From the NCBI GenBank assembly GCA_963742655.1, contig CAVUMM010000005.1, forward strand, positions 310,001-374,000: a stretch of DNA of 64,000 nt, given 5' to 3'. The position numbers were made by a program, and so were the translations under genes. This DNA is from JAICLK01 sp963742655 (lineage in GTDB: Bacteria; Patescibacteriota; Saccharimonadia; Saccharimonadales; UBA4665). Shown here in pieces: positions 1-9,179 of the stretch. The notes under the pieces were generated by a model. The model saw only the letters and a list, made by a program, of their open reading frames with translations, did no database searches and was not told the DNA's origin. Numbering within the stretch: position 1 is the stretch's first letter; each line of letters begins with the position of its first letter.

Positions 1-248
1 TGCTTACGGATACGCGCAATAATTACCCCCGTTCAAAGCATTTCAAGCTGCATTTTGTCAGATGTGTTGTAATTTATTCTAAGTTTATTAAGGTTTGGGG
101 CGTGCGAGATCAATTTACCCTAGATTAGGCGCAATAAATTTATCATAAACATGTAAGTCATTAATATTGCGCATGAATAGCGTTATTTTTTTAAGAACAA
201 AGCATATCCAAAAACTTTGGTTTATATCTTCTTATGTCACACCGTCCA
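1..248. other. left-edge intergenic region
   Basis: No convincing gene is seen here. The region is AT-rich and has stops in all frames. A short hairpin (CCAAA-AAC-TTTGG, near 211-223) lies just beyond the stop codon of the minus-strand glycosyltransferase and could help end its transcript, although it is not followed by a clear T-run in that direction. Confidence 0.4.
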
Positions 249-1490
249 TCACGAAGACGCTGAACCCAATAGGAAGAGCGCGCTAGCGCAGAGGATAAGG
301 AGCCCATTGAAGATTTTCCGATACTTGTTGATCGTCACGTTGACAGAAAATTTTTGCTGTATGAATTCGGGCCCCTGCTTGCTAAGTTTTTTGCGCAAAC
401 CAGGATCATGCTCCAATAATAGTATGGCATCCACTAGGGCCCGGGCATCTTTTTGAGGTACCAGTACGCCTGTGATACCATCTTTCACGACGTCTTTAAT
501 GCCGCCCGAATTTGTTGCGATAATAGGCAGCCCCATGGCTGATGCTTCCGCAAACACGGTTCCGAACCCCTCTTTCCAGCCATTCGTATCGTCAATAGAT
601 GGTCCTACAAAAACATCAGCCTGTGCATAATATTGCGGAAGCTCATTGGGCTGTACCCAGCCTATCAATGAGATGCTGGGCTGCAAGTGCCTGCTTTCAA
701 TATACGCTTCGACTTTTTGTCTAGCTTCACCGTCTCCCACCAAAGTGAGGTGGGCTTCAGAGCCAACATTACGAAGTAACTCCATGGCTTCACACAGGCA
801 CATGACCCCTTTTTGCTCTATCAGCCGACCTACAAAGAGTAATTCGAATCGTTTTATTGTTTTTGGCTGCCGCTCTATAGCTTTAAATATATTTGTGTCG
901 GCACCGGTCGGGCATATAACGTAATCGTCACGGGGTACCCACTCATTGCAGATTGCATATGTGACTGAACTGTTAACTACAACAGCATCGGCATGTTTGA
1001 GCACAAAACGCTTGATGGCGCGCATACAGCGACCGTTGAGCGTAAAGATGTCGGCACCATGTACCGATACTACAACCGGACAGCGCAGGATGGGTTTAAG
1101 CAATATGCCTACGAATCCTTGTGGGATCAGCCAACGAGGGTTTAGGATTACCGGCCTGGAGCGAATACCAATAAGCAGCGTAGTCCAAAATTCCGCGATC
1201 GTATATATAAGCACTTTGGCGGGATAGAGACCAGACTTATCGAACTCACCATATGCCAGATCTTGGAGATGGTGTGGCCATGAATACCGAAAACGTGTGA
1301 TGCGGACATTTGGCCACAGCTGTTCTCGCCGTTTTGCCCCTTTGTAATGCGGCGCGACAATTTCAATATTTTTAACGTAATCGCGCATATATTTCACGAA
1401 ATTTTCTACGAAATTAGGTACGGTATCATTTTGCCAACGAGGGTAGGTAGAAGCAATCACAATAAGCGTTTTTTGCTCCAATTTGTTCAT
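249..1490 (-). CDS. glycosyltransferase family 4
   Basis: 413-residue retaining glycosyltransferase of the GT-B fold (GT4). It would transfer a sugar from a nucleotide-sugar to a growing cell-surface glycan at the inner face of the membrane. The N-terminal Rossmann half opens with a glycine-free TLIVIASTYP strand. The C-terminal donor-binding half contains LLFVGRLIEQKG and the EX7E motif EGFGTVFAE followed by ASAMGLPIIAT. The last 20 residues are hydrophobic (LLILCASALFLLG), unusual for GT4, and may be a membrane-association tail. It lies downstream of another GT on the same strand and diverges from the ABC exporter operon. Donor and acceptor cannot be deduced. Confidence 0.9.
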   Translation of the reverse strand: MNKLEQKTLIVIASTYPRWQNDTVPNFVENFVKYMRDYVKNIEIVAPHYKGAKRREQLWPNVRITRFRYSWPHHLQDLAYGEFDKSGLYPAKVLIYTIAEFWTTLLIGIRSRPVILNPRWLIPQGFVGILLKPILRCPVVVSVHGADIFTLNGRCMRAIKRFVLKHADAVVVNSSVTYAICNEWVPRDDYVICPTGADTNIFKAIERQPKTIKRFELLFVGRLIEQKGVMCLCEAMELLRNVGSEAHLTLVGDGEARQKVEAYIESRHLQPSISLIGWVQPNELPQYYAQADVFVGPSIDDTNGWKEGFGTVFAEASAMGLPIIATNSGGIKDVVKDGITGVLVPQKDARALVDAILLLEHDPGLRKKLSKQGPEFIQQKFSVNVTINKYRKIFNGLLILCASALFLLGSASS

Positions 1491-1590
1491 GCGTTTAGCT
1501 TATCACGGCGCTCATGACTGTACCACCAACCGGCAATGAATACTCAGCATACGTTCAGCATCCATTCGATGTGTTAAAAACAAAGCGCCG

Positions 1591-2625
1591 TCACTGCGAA
1601 GACCCCCCAACAACAAGTCGTCTCCAAGTTTGTCGCAAGCTTCGCAAACGAGTCGCGTTAGGGGGAAGATCATGAGTTAAAATGCTCCAAATGTAATCAA
1701 CTTGTACTACGCGGTCGTGCTGAATTCGTCGTCGCTGGAGGGTTTTCTTCGGTAGTAGCAAACAACACCGAAAAACACCCCGAGCTACTGCATTATATTG
1801 CTTCCGTTGTAAAGCGCTCACACAAAAAAGTGTATACGCAAGTGAAAACCGCGGCAGTACTTTCCATAGTAACCGGCCAGGCACGTTTTTCCATACTACG
1901 AATGGCAAATTCTTAATTGTCTGATAGGTTGTAAACCCCTGAATTTTGCTGCTCGTGGCGCCGATTTGGTGGTATGCAAGTGCATTTGGCACATACAATA
2001 CCTTCCAGCCACGTAGCTGCGCCCGGAAGCTTATGTCAACGTCTTCGTAATATGCAAAAAAATCTTCGTCAAAAAGGCCAATATGAGCCAGCATTTTTAC
2101 ACGATAGACACTCGCTCCCCCGCTCGCCCCGAATACTGTTTGATGGTTGTCATATATTGCGCTTACCGGCTCACCGCGTCCGCGAGGAAACGGTAAGCCC
2201 CATATGGTATATAGATCTCCGGTACTATCGAAATGCTGGTGGTCTATGGTGGCTAGTTTACATGTCGTAATTCCGACATGATTATGAATTTCAAGGACTT
2301 CGATAAGCTGCTCAAGCCATGCCTTATCGGCTATCGCATCATTATTAAAAAGGGCTACGAATTCATCGCCGCGCTCAATAGATCTACGAATTCCCGCGTT
2401 TACACCGCCCGCAAAACCAAGATTTTTTGCATGAACTACGACTTCAACAGAGGGATAGGCTTGACGTAAAAATGCGAGCGAATCATCGACAGAACCGTTG
2501 TCGACGACAATGATGTGCGGTTTGAGCGTTTGTGCTAACAGTGAATCCAAACAATCGCCAATAGTATCCCGGCCATTCCAATTCGGAATGACAACACTTA
2601 CTTTCCGCGAGCTGTTTCCTGCCAT
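1591..2625 (-). CDS. glycosyltransferase family 2 (rhamnosyltransferase-like)
   Basis: 344-residue GT-A enzyme, GT2. It opens with VSVVIPNWNGRDTIGDCLDS, has the nucleotide-binding VVDNGSVDDS segment, and the metal-binding motif is FNNDA in place of a classical DXD. This pattern (NWNG, NLGFAGG, NND) is common in rhamnosyltransferases such as the WbbL group, which fits the rml genes at 19.8-23.2 kb. The acceptor-side sequence YYEDVDISFRAQLRGW is well conserved. Its ATG is only 38 bp from the divergent start of the ABC permease, so the two transcription units share a control region. Confidence 0.88.
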   Translation of the reverse strand: MAGNSSRKVSVVIPNWNGRDTIGDCLDSLLAQTLKPHIIVVDNGSVDDSLAFLRQAYPSVEVVVHAKNLGFAGGVNAGIRRSIERGDEFVALFNNDAIADKAWLEQLIEVLEIHNHVGITTCKLATIDHQHFDSTGDLYTIWGLPFPRGRGEPVSAIYDNHQTVFGASGGASVYRVKMLAHIGLFDEDFFAYYEDVDISFRAQLRGWKVLYVPNALAYHQIGATSSKIQGFTTYQTIKNLPFVVWKNVPGRLLWKVLPRFSLAYTLFCVSALQRKQYNAVARGVFRCCLLLPKKTLQRRRIQHDRVVQVDYIWSILTHDLPPNATRLRSLRQTWRRLVVGGSSQ

Positions 2626-2653
2626 CGACTATTTCATGTCCTTTGACTATAAT
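2625..2653 (+). promoter_or_regulatory. promoter of the ABC exporter operon
   Basis: TCGACT at 2625-2630 (4 of 6 to the -35 consensus) and a perfect TATAAT at 2648-2653 are separated by 17 bp. The predicted start is about 2660, leaving a leader of only about 4 nt before the ATG at 2664. The -35 overlaps the start codon of the divergent GT2 gene. Confidence 0.65.
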
Positions 2654-2663
2654 ATCCTAAAAC

Positions 2664-3464
2664 ATGATCCGCGTACTCACGAAACAAAACCGGGCATTGC
2701 TTGCTGAGCTTGTCCGAACCGATTTCAAGTTACGATACCAAGGCTCAGTGCTCGGATACGCCTGGTCTTTACTGCGTCCTTTGCTCATTTTCGTTATCCT
2801 ATATATAGTATTTGTAAAGTTTTTGAAACTGGGAAACAGTGTGCCCCACTACCCAGTGTACTTGCTACTCGGCATCGTGATTTGGAATTTCTTTAACGAA
2901 ATGACTGTGCTTAGCACTACATCAATCGTGGGTAGGGGAGACCTTATACGCAAAATTCGTATACCTCGATGGATGATTGTCTTCTCAACTAGCATTTCGG
3001 CATCAATTAACCTAGGTCTAAATCTTATTGTGGTGGCCGTATTTGTGGTAATTAATCATGTGGGCTTATTGGATACGTGGCCACTTATGTTGCTCATTCT
3101 GATTGAAGTTTACGCTCTATCTCTCGGCGCTTCATTACTCCTCTCAGCGCTATTTGTAAAATTCCGTGACATAAGCTACGTATGGGAGGTTTGTCTGCAA
3201 GCAGGGTTTTATTTGACCCCGATTCTATATCCGCTATCGCGTATCACCAATGTAACGTTGCAGAAACTGATTATGCTTAATCCAATGGCGCAGGCTATTC
3301 AAGACGCGCGCTATAGTGCCGTAACGCATCAAACGGTGACGTCTGGCCAAATATTTGAAGGGGGCTATTACAGGTTTATACCGATTATTATTGTAGTTCT
3401 CGTGTTGATCGGCGGTTTGCTTTATTTCAAAAAAGAAGCCAAGTATTTTGCGGAGAATATATAG
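2664..3464 (+). CDS. wzm: ABC-2 type polysaccharide exporter, permease (Wzm-like)
   Basis: 266 residues with a cytoplasmic N-terminus (LVRTDFKLRYQGSVLGYAWS, a hallmark of the Wzm/TagG family) followed by about six hydrophobic helices. It forms the transmembrane half of an ABC exporter that moves undecaprenyl-linked polysaccharide across the cytoplasmic membrane. The ATPase gene starts on the base after its stop codon, as in wzm-wzt and tagGH operons. Saccharibacteria have no classical outer membrane, so the product is more likely a wall glycan or teichoic-acid-like polymer than an LPS O-antigen; that part is inference. Confidence 0.92.
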   Translation: MIRVLTKQNRALLAELVRTDFKLRYQGSVLGYAWSLLRPLLIFVILYIVFVKFLKLGNSVPHYPVYLLLGIVIWNFFNEMTVLSTTSIVGRGDLIRKIRIPRWMIVFSTSISASINLGLNLIVVAVFVVINHVGLLDTWPLMLLILIEVYALSLGASLLLSALFVKFRDISYVWEVCLQAGFYLTPILYPLSRITNVTLQKLIMLNPMAQAIQDARYSAVTHQTVTSGQIFEGGYYRFIPIIIVVLVLIGGLLYFKKEAKYFAENI

Positions 3465-4715
3465 ATGGGCCGAGCTGATGATATCGCAATCAAAGTTGAA
3501 TCCGTAAGTAAAACGTTTCGTTTGCCACACGAAAAAACAACATCAATAAAAGGTGCACTAATCAATCTGACTCGCCATAAGCGAGGCTACGAAAAGCAGC
3601 AAGTACTTAAAGATGTCTCATTTGAAATCAAAAAGGGTCAGTTTTTTGGGATAGTCGGTCGCAATGGCAGTGGTAAAAGCACTATGCTGAAATTGCTCGC
3701 AGGTATATATAGCGCGGACTCTGGCAGTATCCAGGTTAATGGGAAGTTGACACCGTTTATAGAGCTTGGGGTGGGATTTAATCCTGAGCTTACCGGACGA
3801 GAAAACGTATACCTTAATGGTGCTTTGCTCGGTTTTAACCGTAGAGAAATGGCTGCCTTATACAATGACATTGTTGAGTTTGCGGAGTTGCATCGTTTTA
3901 TGGATCAAAAACTAAAGAATTACTCTAGCGGCATGCAAGTACGTCTGGCGTTCTCTATAGCTATTCGGGCCCAAAGCGACATACTGGTACTTGACGAAGT
4001 ACTTGCCGTAGGTGACGCAATTTTTCAACAAAAATGCTTCGAATATTTCAAGGATCTGAAAAGAGAAAAGAAGACGGTGGTTCTGGTTAGTCACGACTCA
4101 ACTGCGCTTCAGCAATACTGCGATAATAGCATTCTTCTTAATGATGGGGTGATCATTTCCAGAGGGCAAATTGGGCATGTGTTAAATATATACAAAGAAT
4201 CACTATTAGAACAAGAAGAGCTTTCTGAACAAGAGGCTAGCAAACTGGGGCTCAAAAAAAGATGGGGTAATCAGAAAATTGAGGTCATTTCCGCGAAAAT
4301 CACGGGTATCGATTATAGGCACCGAAAGATCTTCACCGACAAGGATGCGACTCTCTGTGTTAAAGTACAGTATCGCGCAAACGCTAACTGTGAACATCCC
4401 GTCTACGGTATCATTATTAATGATACGGAGGGCCAGCAAATGTTTGCCTCAAATACGCTATGGTCTCAAGTCAATGTGCCAGATGTCCTACCTGGTTTTG
4501 AGTATGAAGTTTTGTGGGAAATTCCGAACGTTTTTAGTTCAGGAAGTTATTTCATTAGCCCTGCCGTCGCAGACAGCACGGGGATTACTGTGTTTGATTG
4601 GCGAGACGCACTTCTGGATTTTAAAATTCGGAAATCACTCGAAAGTTCGGCGAAGATTAACGTTGCGCACAATATTGAGGTTAAAGAAATTGTTAAGCCG
4701 GAAGGTCGTGACTGA
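3465..4715 (+). CDS. wzt: ABC exporter ATPase with Wzt C-terminal domain
   Basis: 416 residues. The ATPase domain (about 1-250) has Walker A GRNGSGKS at 65-72, signature SSGMQ at about 154 and Walker B ILVLDE at 173-178. Residues about 270-405 form an added beta-rich domain of the Wzt_C type (GIIINDTEGQQMFASNTLW; SGSYFISPAVAD), which in characterised O-antigen exporters recognises the modified non-reducing end of the finished chain. Its presence predicts a capped polymer, and two methyltransferase genes follow immediately. The stop codon overlaps the next start (TGATG). Confidence 0.93.
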   Translation: MGRADDIAIKVESVSKTFRLPHEKTTSIKGALINLTRHKRGYEKQQVLKDVSFEIKKGQFFGIVGRNGSGKSTMLKLLAGIYSADSGSIQVNGKLTPFIELGVGFNPELTGRENVYLNGALLGFNRREMAALYNDIVEFAELHRFMDQKLKNYSSGMQVRLAFSIAIRAQSDILVLDEVLAVGDAIFQQKCFEYFKDLKREKKTVVLVSHDSTALQQYCDNSILLNDGVIISRGQIGHVLNIYKESLLEQEELSEQEASKLGLKKRWGNQKIEVISAKITGIDYRHRKIFTDKDATLCVKVQYRANANCEHPVYGIIINDTEGQQMFASNTLWSQVNVPDVLPGFEYEVLWEIPNVFSSGSYFISPAVADSTGITVFDWRDALLDFKIRKSLESSAKINVAHNIEVKEIVKPEGRD

Positions 4716-5527
4716 TGGTATGGAAGGTCAAGTTTGGTGTAAGGGCTAGTTCTACGCACGAAATGACATTACAGGCAAACCGGATTCTAAAGGACTCTGA
4801 AAGTAAAAAAGAAAATAAGATAATATCCAGGTGCCCGTGTTGCGGAGGAAAGAAATTTAGCCAGACTGATGTCCTCTGGCCAAGCCTAATAAAAGAGTGG
4901 AGACTAAGCAATATCGAAGCTAATTACATAGACAAGCAGCAAGGTTTTGCGTGTACGACCTGTGGCTCTAATCTGCGTTCTATGACTCTTGCAAAAGCAA
5001 TCATGAGTTGCATGGACCACAATTCTGATACGTTTGTAGAATATATGAAAAACCACAAGTTACTCAAGCTACTAGAAGTTAATGAAGCGGGCCAACTAAC
5101 CCAATTCTTTAAAGTATCACCATACCATATCCTTGCGGAGTACCCGGACGTCGATATACAAAAGTTACCGTATAAAAGTAACTCCATGGATATGGTGGTG
5201 CACTCTGATACACTAGAACACGTGGAGGACCCAGTTAAAGGGCTAAAAGAAAGTTTGCGCGTACTTAAGCCAGGGGGGTACACATGTTTTACGGTACCTT
5301 TAATTGTGGATCGTTTAAACAAAAGACGAGACGCTAATAGACCGAGCTTTCATGGCAGTCCCGGCAATAAAGAATATTTAGTCTATACGGAATATGGTTG
5401 TGATATGTGGACTCAGATATTTGAAGCAGGATTTGATGGGTGCAGTTTAGTGAGCATAGATTTTCCTTCAAGTATTGCAATTGTGGCAAAGAAGGCCGGG
5501 GCAGTCGAATCTAGAAAAATTTCGTAA
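4715..5527 (+). CDS. SAM-dependent methyltransferase with N-terminal zinc ribbon
   Basis: 270 residues. A CPCCGG...CTTCGS zinc ribbon (about residues 44-88) precedes a class I (type 11) methyltransferase core. The core shows LLEVNEAGQL as a modified motif I, then LPYKSNSMDMVVHSDTLEHV and LRVLKPGG, which are typical of motifs III-IV. The glycine-rich SAM loop is degenerate, so activity should be checked. It is translationally coupled to wzt (1-bp overlap). The likely role is methylation of the exported glycan or its precursor, inferred from context. Confidence 0.82.
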   Translation: MVWKVKFGVRASSTHEMTLQANRILKDSESKKENKIISRCPCCGGKKFSQTDVLWPSLIKEWRLSNIEANYIDKQQGFACTTCGSNLRSMTLAKAIMSCMDHNSDTFVEYMKNHKLLKLLEVNEAGQLTQFFKVSPYHILAEYPDVDIQKLPYKSNSMDMVVHSDTLEHVEDPVKGLKESLRVLKPGGYTCFTVPLIVDRLNKRRDANRPSFHGSPGNKEYLVYTEYGCDMWTQIFEAGFDGCSLVSIDFPSSIAIVAKKAGAVESRKIS

Positions 5528-5550
5528 AGTATAAGGTTGACGATTAGATT

Positions 5551-6528
5551 GTGAAACGGAAAGTTACCCTACCGAACGATTATGAACGAATGATACCGGA
5601 GTATCATACCGGTACGACTATCTATGGTGAACACATGGTAAGGTACGAAGGCGTACGAGGTATTGTTAAAGGAAAAATAGTGCTTGATATTGCCTCGGGA
5701 TCAGGATACGGCACGCAGCTACTAGCCAAGGAGGCGAAGAAGATATATGGTGTCGACGTTTCAAGCGATTCTATTGCCTATGCCGAAGAGAACTACGGAG
5801 GTTCAAATATTGAATATATTGTAGGCGATGGAGAAAAAATACCCCTTAAAGACGGCTCTGTTGATGTGGTTATAAGTTTTGAAACCATTGAGCACATCAA
5901 GGACTATAAGCGATTCATGAGCGAAGTAAGAAGAATTCTTAAAAAGGATGGCTTACTGGTCCTCTCCACCCCTAATGATATTGAATTTGCTGAAGGCAAC
6001 CATTTCCACCTTCACGAATTTGAGCAAAAAGAACTCGAAGATTTGATTCACCAATACTTCGCGTACACTAAATCGTACTATCAAGGCACATGGTTGTATA
6101 ATGCGCTACTCGACGGAAAGGGTTTAACGCAGCAATGGAAGGCCCCAATAATCACGATGCAAACTGCCCCAATTACATTAAAGCAAGCACTTTATTTCTA
6201 CATTTTGTGCTCTAGCCGGGCCATCAAAGAGTACGTTGAGCCGATAGCCGCCATATCTGGGCACTGGAGCGAACGTAACTTCCAGGAACAGAATAAGACG
6301 TTACATAATCGCATGGATAAACAAGAACAAGAGATTAATCATCTGTCGGCCGAGCTTAGCCGTTCACAAAACGAAATTAATGCGGTTGTCACAGAGCTAA
6401 ATAGAGTGCGTCAAGAACTAATGGCAGTCAATAGACACATCCTAGTCTTCCCATATCGTGCGGCACATAAAATAAAAAGAGTAATTATACAAAGCGGCCT
6501 ACTACACGGTAAAAACCGTAAGAATTAA
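5551..6528 (+). CDS. methyltransferase with C-terminal coiled coil, candidate chain terminator
   Basis: 325 residues starting at GTG. Residues about 15-150 form a class I methyltransferase with an intact SAM loop VLDIASGSGYGTQL, acidic GVDV, and SFETIEHI. Residues about 245-296 are a heptad-rich coiled coil (NRMDKQEQEINHLSAELSRS), followed by a basic amphipathic tail (HKIKRVII...HGKNRKN). This order resembles the chain-terminating WbdD proteins, where a methyltransferase is held from the polymerase by a coiled-coil ruler and anchored to the membrane. The kinase domain of WbdD is absent. Capping and length control are inferred from this layout and from the Wzt C-domain two genes upstream. Confidence 0.8.
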   Translation: MKRKVTLPNDYERMIPEYHTGTTIYGEHMVRYEGVRGIVKGKIVLDIASGSGYGTQLLAKEAKKIYGVDVSSDSIAYAEENYGGSNIEYIVGDGEKIPLKDGSVDVVISFETIEHIKDYKRFMSEVRRILKKDGLLVLSTPNDIEFAEGNHFHLHEFEQKELEDLIHQYFAYTKSYYQGTWLYNALLDGKGLTQQWKAPIITMQTAPITLKQALYFYILCSSRAIKEYVEPIAAISGHWSERNFQEQNKTLHNRMDKQEQEINHLSAELSRSQNEINAVVTELNRVRQELMAVNRHILVFPYRAAHKIKRVIIQSGLLHGKNRKN

Positions 6529-6541
6529 ATAGAAATAGAGT

Positions 6542-9031
6542 ATGGTAATAATGAATAAGGGTAAAGGAAAACCTATAGGTTCCAAATTACATGTGCTCAA
6601 TGATTTAGCTGCCTCACGGCAAGACCAAGGAGTAAAATCAGCTTTGCACCTTTTAGAGTCTGTTCTTCAACGGAAGTACGACGATTTAACATGCTTGGAT
6701 GCTGAACTACAGCAAAAGGAGATACAACTTAGAAAAAAAGACGTCGAATTGCACCAAAGATTAGACGCAATGCGACACAAAGACGCTGAAATCCTCAGTA
6801 GAGATGCTGAAATTGCCTATATGAAGGCTTCCAAGTTTTGGAAAGTCAGAAACCTCTACTTTCGGCTAGGGCTCAACAAGATGCACCCTAAACGTATTCT
6901 GCGTAAGTTCTCACATAGATCATTCGACAATATAATACTTCATTCTAGTGAGATTAATCCTGAAGATAGGCCCACTTTTTCAGTGGGGCTAGGTTACAAG
7001 CCAAAGGTAACTGTAATCGTGCCGTGCTATAATCACGCAAAGTTCTTAAAGCAACGGCTGGATTCGATATATAAACAAACATATGATAATTATGAAGTTG
7101 TTTTGCTCGATGATAACTCCCCTGACAATAGCCGAGATATACTCACGGGATACGGAAACAAATACAAGGCTAAAACGAGGTGTCTCTTTAATCGAGAAAA
7201 TTCGGGCAGCATTTTCTCGCAGTGGAAACGCGGAATCGAGATGGCGGGCGGTGATCTGATATGGATTGCTGAGAGTGACGACTTTTGTGACAAGGATTTT
7301 CTTGAGGAGCTCGTAAAATGCTTTAGCGATGAGTCGGTCATGCTCGCCTATGCTTATCCTGAATTCGTAGACGAAAACGGAGCCAAAGCCAGCTTTAGTT
7401 TTGACAGCTATGTAGCGGAATTATCAGATACAAAATGGGCAAATTCATATGTTGAAACCGCTCATAATGAGGTAAAGGAAGGACTTGGAATTAAAAACAC
7501 GATTCCTAATGTCAGCGGGGTAGTTTTTAGAAACATACCATCAAGTGAATATGATTACGATAGTCTTCGCCGGTTTAAGGTTTGTGGTGATTGGTATTTT
7601 TACTTGTCAATAATTAGTGGTGGGAGAATCGCCTATGTGCGGAGTACCAAAAATTACTATAGGTTCCACCCAAACAATACGTCATCAAATTATCAGAAAA
7701 ATCTAGGCTTTGTAAAAGAGTACGAAGCAATAGCGAGGTATGTTGCCGGAAATTATAAAGTTACAGCAAATTTGCTACAAAAGAACATGCGTGCCGTGCA
7801 AACCGTTTGGGATTCACAGAATCTCGGGCGTGAAAAAGAATTTTATGAAGGTTACGATGTCACAAGCGTAAAGAAGGAAGCAAAACTGCGAAAGCCAAAT
7901 ATACTTATGGCGGTCTATGCGTTTACTACCGGCGGTGGAGAAACTGTACCTATCCGTCTTGCCAATAAATTAAAAGATAACGGCTATCCGATAACCGTAT
8001 TCGAGTTCGCCCCTACAACACCTGGCGAGCAGACTACACGGCGCATGCTCAATAAAAATATCCCGGTAATCAAAAAGGGGATGGAAGACCTGGATTCAAT
8101 GATAGACAATTTTGGGATAGATTTGATCCATACCCATCATACGTCGGCAGACGTATTCTTCTCGAGAAGGGACAAAAAATGGATTCCACACATCGTTACA
8201 ACCCACGGCCTTTATGAAACTTTATCTGAAGCTGATGCGAGAGACATCGGTCAATACCTTAAATACGTAAATTATTGGGTGTATACTGCCGATAAGAATT
8301 TAAAGACTTTACAAATTTACGACTGGTTCACACAAAGGCCGTCAAAAAAGATGTTTAACGCCGCCGCTCCGCCTACCCACGCAAAAATTCCTGTATCCAG
8401 AAAAAAAATGGGTATAAGCGAAGATGCTTTTGTACTATGCCTTGTTAGCCGAGCAATAAGAACAAAAGGCTGGCTCGAGGCAATAGATGCAGTAAATATT
8501 GCAAACTACATCTCCAAAAGACAAATCGTCCTACTACTTATAGGTGACGGCCCACTCCACGATCAATTAGCAGGGCAAAGTAAAGATAGCAGCATACGAT
8601 TGCTGGGATTTAGGGAGAATCTAACCGACTATTTTTCCCTTGCTGATGCGGGCCTTTTGCCGAGTACGTTCCCTGGCGAAAGTTTCCCGCTAGTTCTCAT
8701 TGAATGTTTGTCCGCTCATAAGCCGTTCATTGGCACGGACATTGGTGAAATTAAATCGATGTTGACACTTGACGACGGCTCTGTAGCCGGTGAAGTTTTG
8801 GACATTAAAAACGGCACAGTCAATGTTCTCGGTCTAGTAAAGGCTATATTGAAGCTTGCAGAAAACAGTGAGTATTACCTAGACATCAAAAATAATGCGG
8901 CAAAGCTTAGCGAGCGTTATGCCATGGATCCTTTGGTCGCTCAATACGAAGCGATATACAAAGAATTAATTAATAAAAGCAAAAAACATCCGGAAGTTCG
9001 CAATAAAAAACAGTATCAAATAGCTAAATAG
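6542..9031 (+). CDS. bifunctional glycosyltransferase, coiled coil + GT2 + GT4
   Basis: 829 residues. A coiled coil spans about 45-100 (LQQKEIQLRKKDVELHQRLD), ending in the SKFWKVRNLYFRLG helix seen in multidomain GTs. A GT2 domain follows at about 155-400 (VTVIVPCYNHAKFL, LLDDNSPDNS, AESDDF as the metal site), then a GT4 domain at about 455-800 (LCLVSRAIRTKGW; EX7E motif ESFPLVLIE). Two active sites in one chain suggest it adds a disaccharide repeat, as polymerising WbdA-type enzymes do. The coiled coil may pair with that of the upstream methyltransferase. A second in-frame ATG lies at 6551. It sits 13 bp after the methyltransferase gene. Confidence 0.9.
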   Translation: MVIMNKGKGKPIGSKLHVLNDLAASRQDQGVKSALHLLESVLQRKYDDLTCLDAELQQKEIQLRKKDVELHQRLDAMRHKDAEILSRDAEIAYMKASKFWKVRNLYFRLGLNKMHPKRILRKFSHRSFDNIILHSSEINPEDRPTFSVGLGYKPKVTVIVPCYNHAKFLKQRLDSIYKQTYDNYEVVLLDDNSPDNSRDILTGYGNKYKAKTRCLFNRENSGSIFSQWKRGIEMAGGDLIWIAESDDFCDKDFLEELVKCFSDESVMLAYAYPEFVDENGAKASFSFDSYVAELSDTKWANSYVETAHNEVKEGLGIKNTIPNVSGVVFRNIPSSEYDYDSLRRFKVCGDWYFYLSIISGGRIAYVRSTKNYYRFHPNNTSSNYQKNLGFVKEYEAIARYVAGNYKVTANLLQKNMRAVQTVWDSQNLGREKEFYEGYDVTSVKKEAKLRKPNILMAVYAFTTGGGETVPIRLANKLKDNGYPITVFEFAPTTPGEQTTRRMLNKNIPVIKKGMEDLDSMIDNFGIDLIHTHHTSADVFFSRRDKKWIPHIVTTHGLYETLSEADARDIGQYLKYVNYWVYTADKNLKTLQIYDWFTQRPSKKMFNAAAPPTHAKIPVSRKKMGISEDAFVLCLVSRAIRTKGWLEAIDAVNIANYISKRQIVLLLIGDGPLHDQLAGQSKDSSIRLLGFRENLTDYFSLADAGLLPSTFPGESFPLVLIECLSAHKPFIGTDIGEIKSMLTLDDGSVAGEVLDIKNGTVNVLGLVKAILKLAENSEYYLDIKNNAAKLSERYAMDPLVAQYEAIYKELINKSKKHPEVRNKKQYQIAK

Positions 9032-9179
9032 AGGAGCCAAAAACCGACGAGCACCTTATTGCATAGATGGTTCTATCGACTTAGCGGAGATTCGGAAGTG
9101 GTACAATGATTTCAGTGTCACAAAAAATACTGTCGGTGAATGCTTTTTTCTATAAACTGTGTTGCGTAAGGGTCTATGT

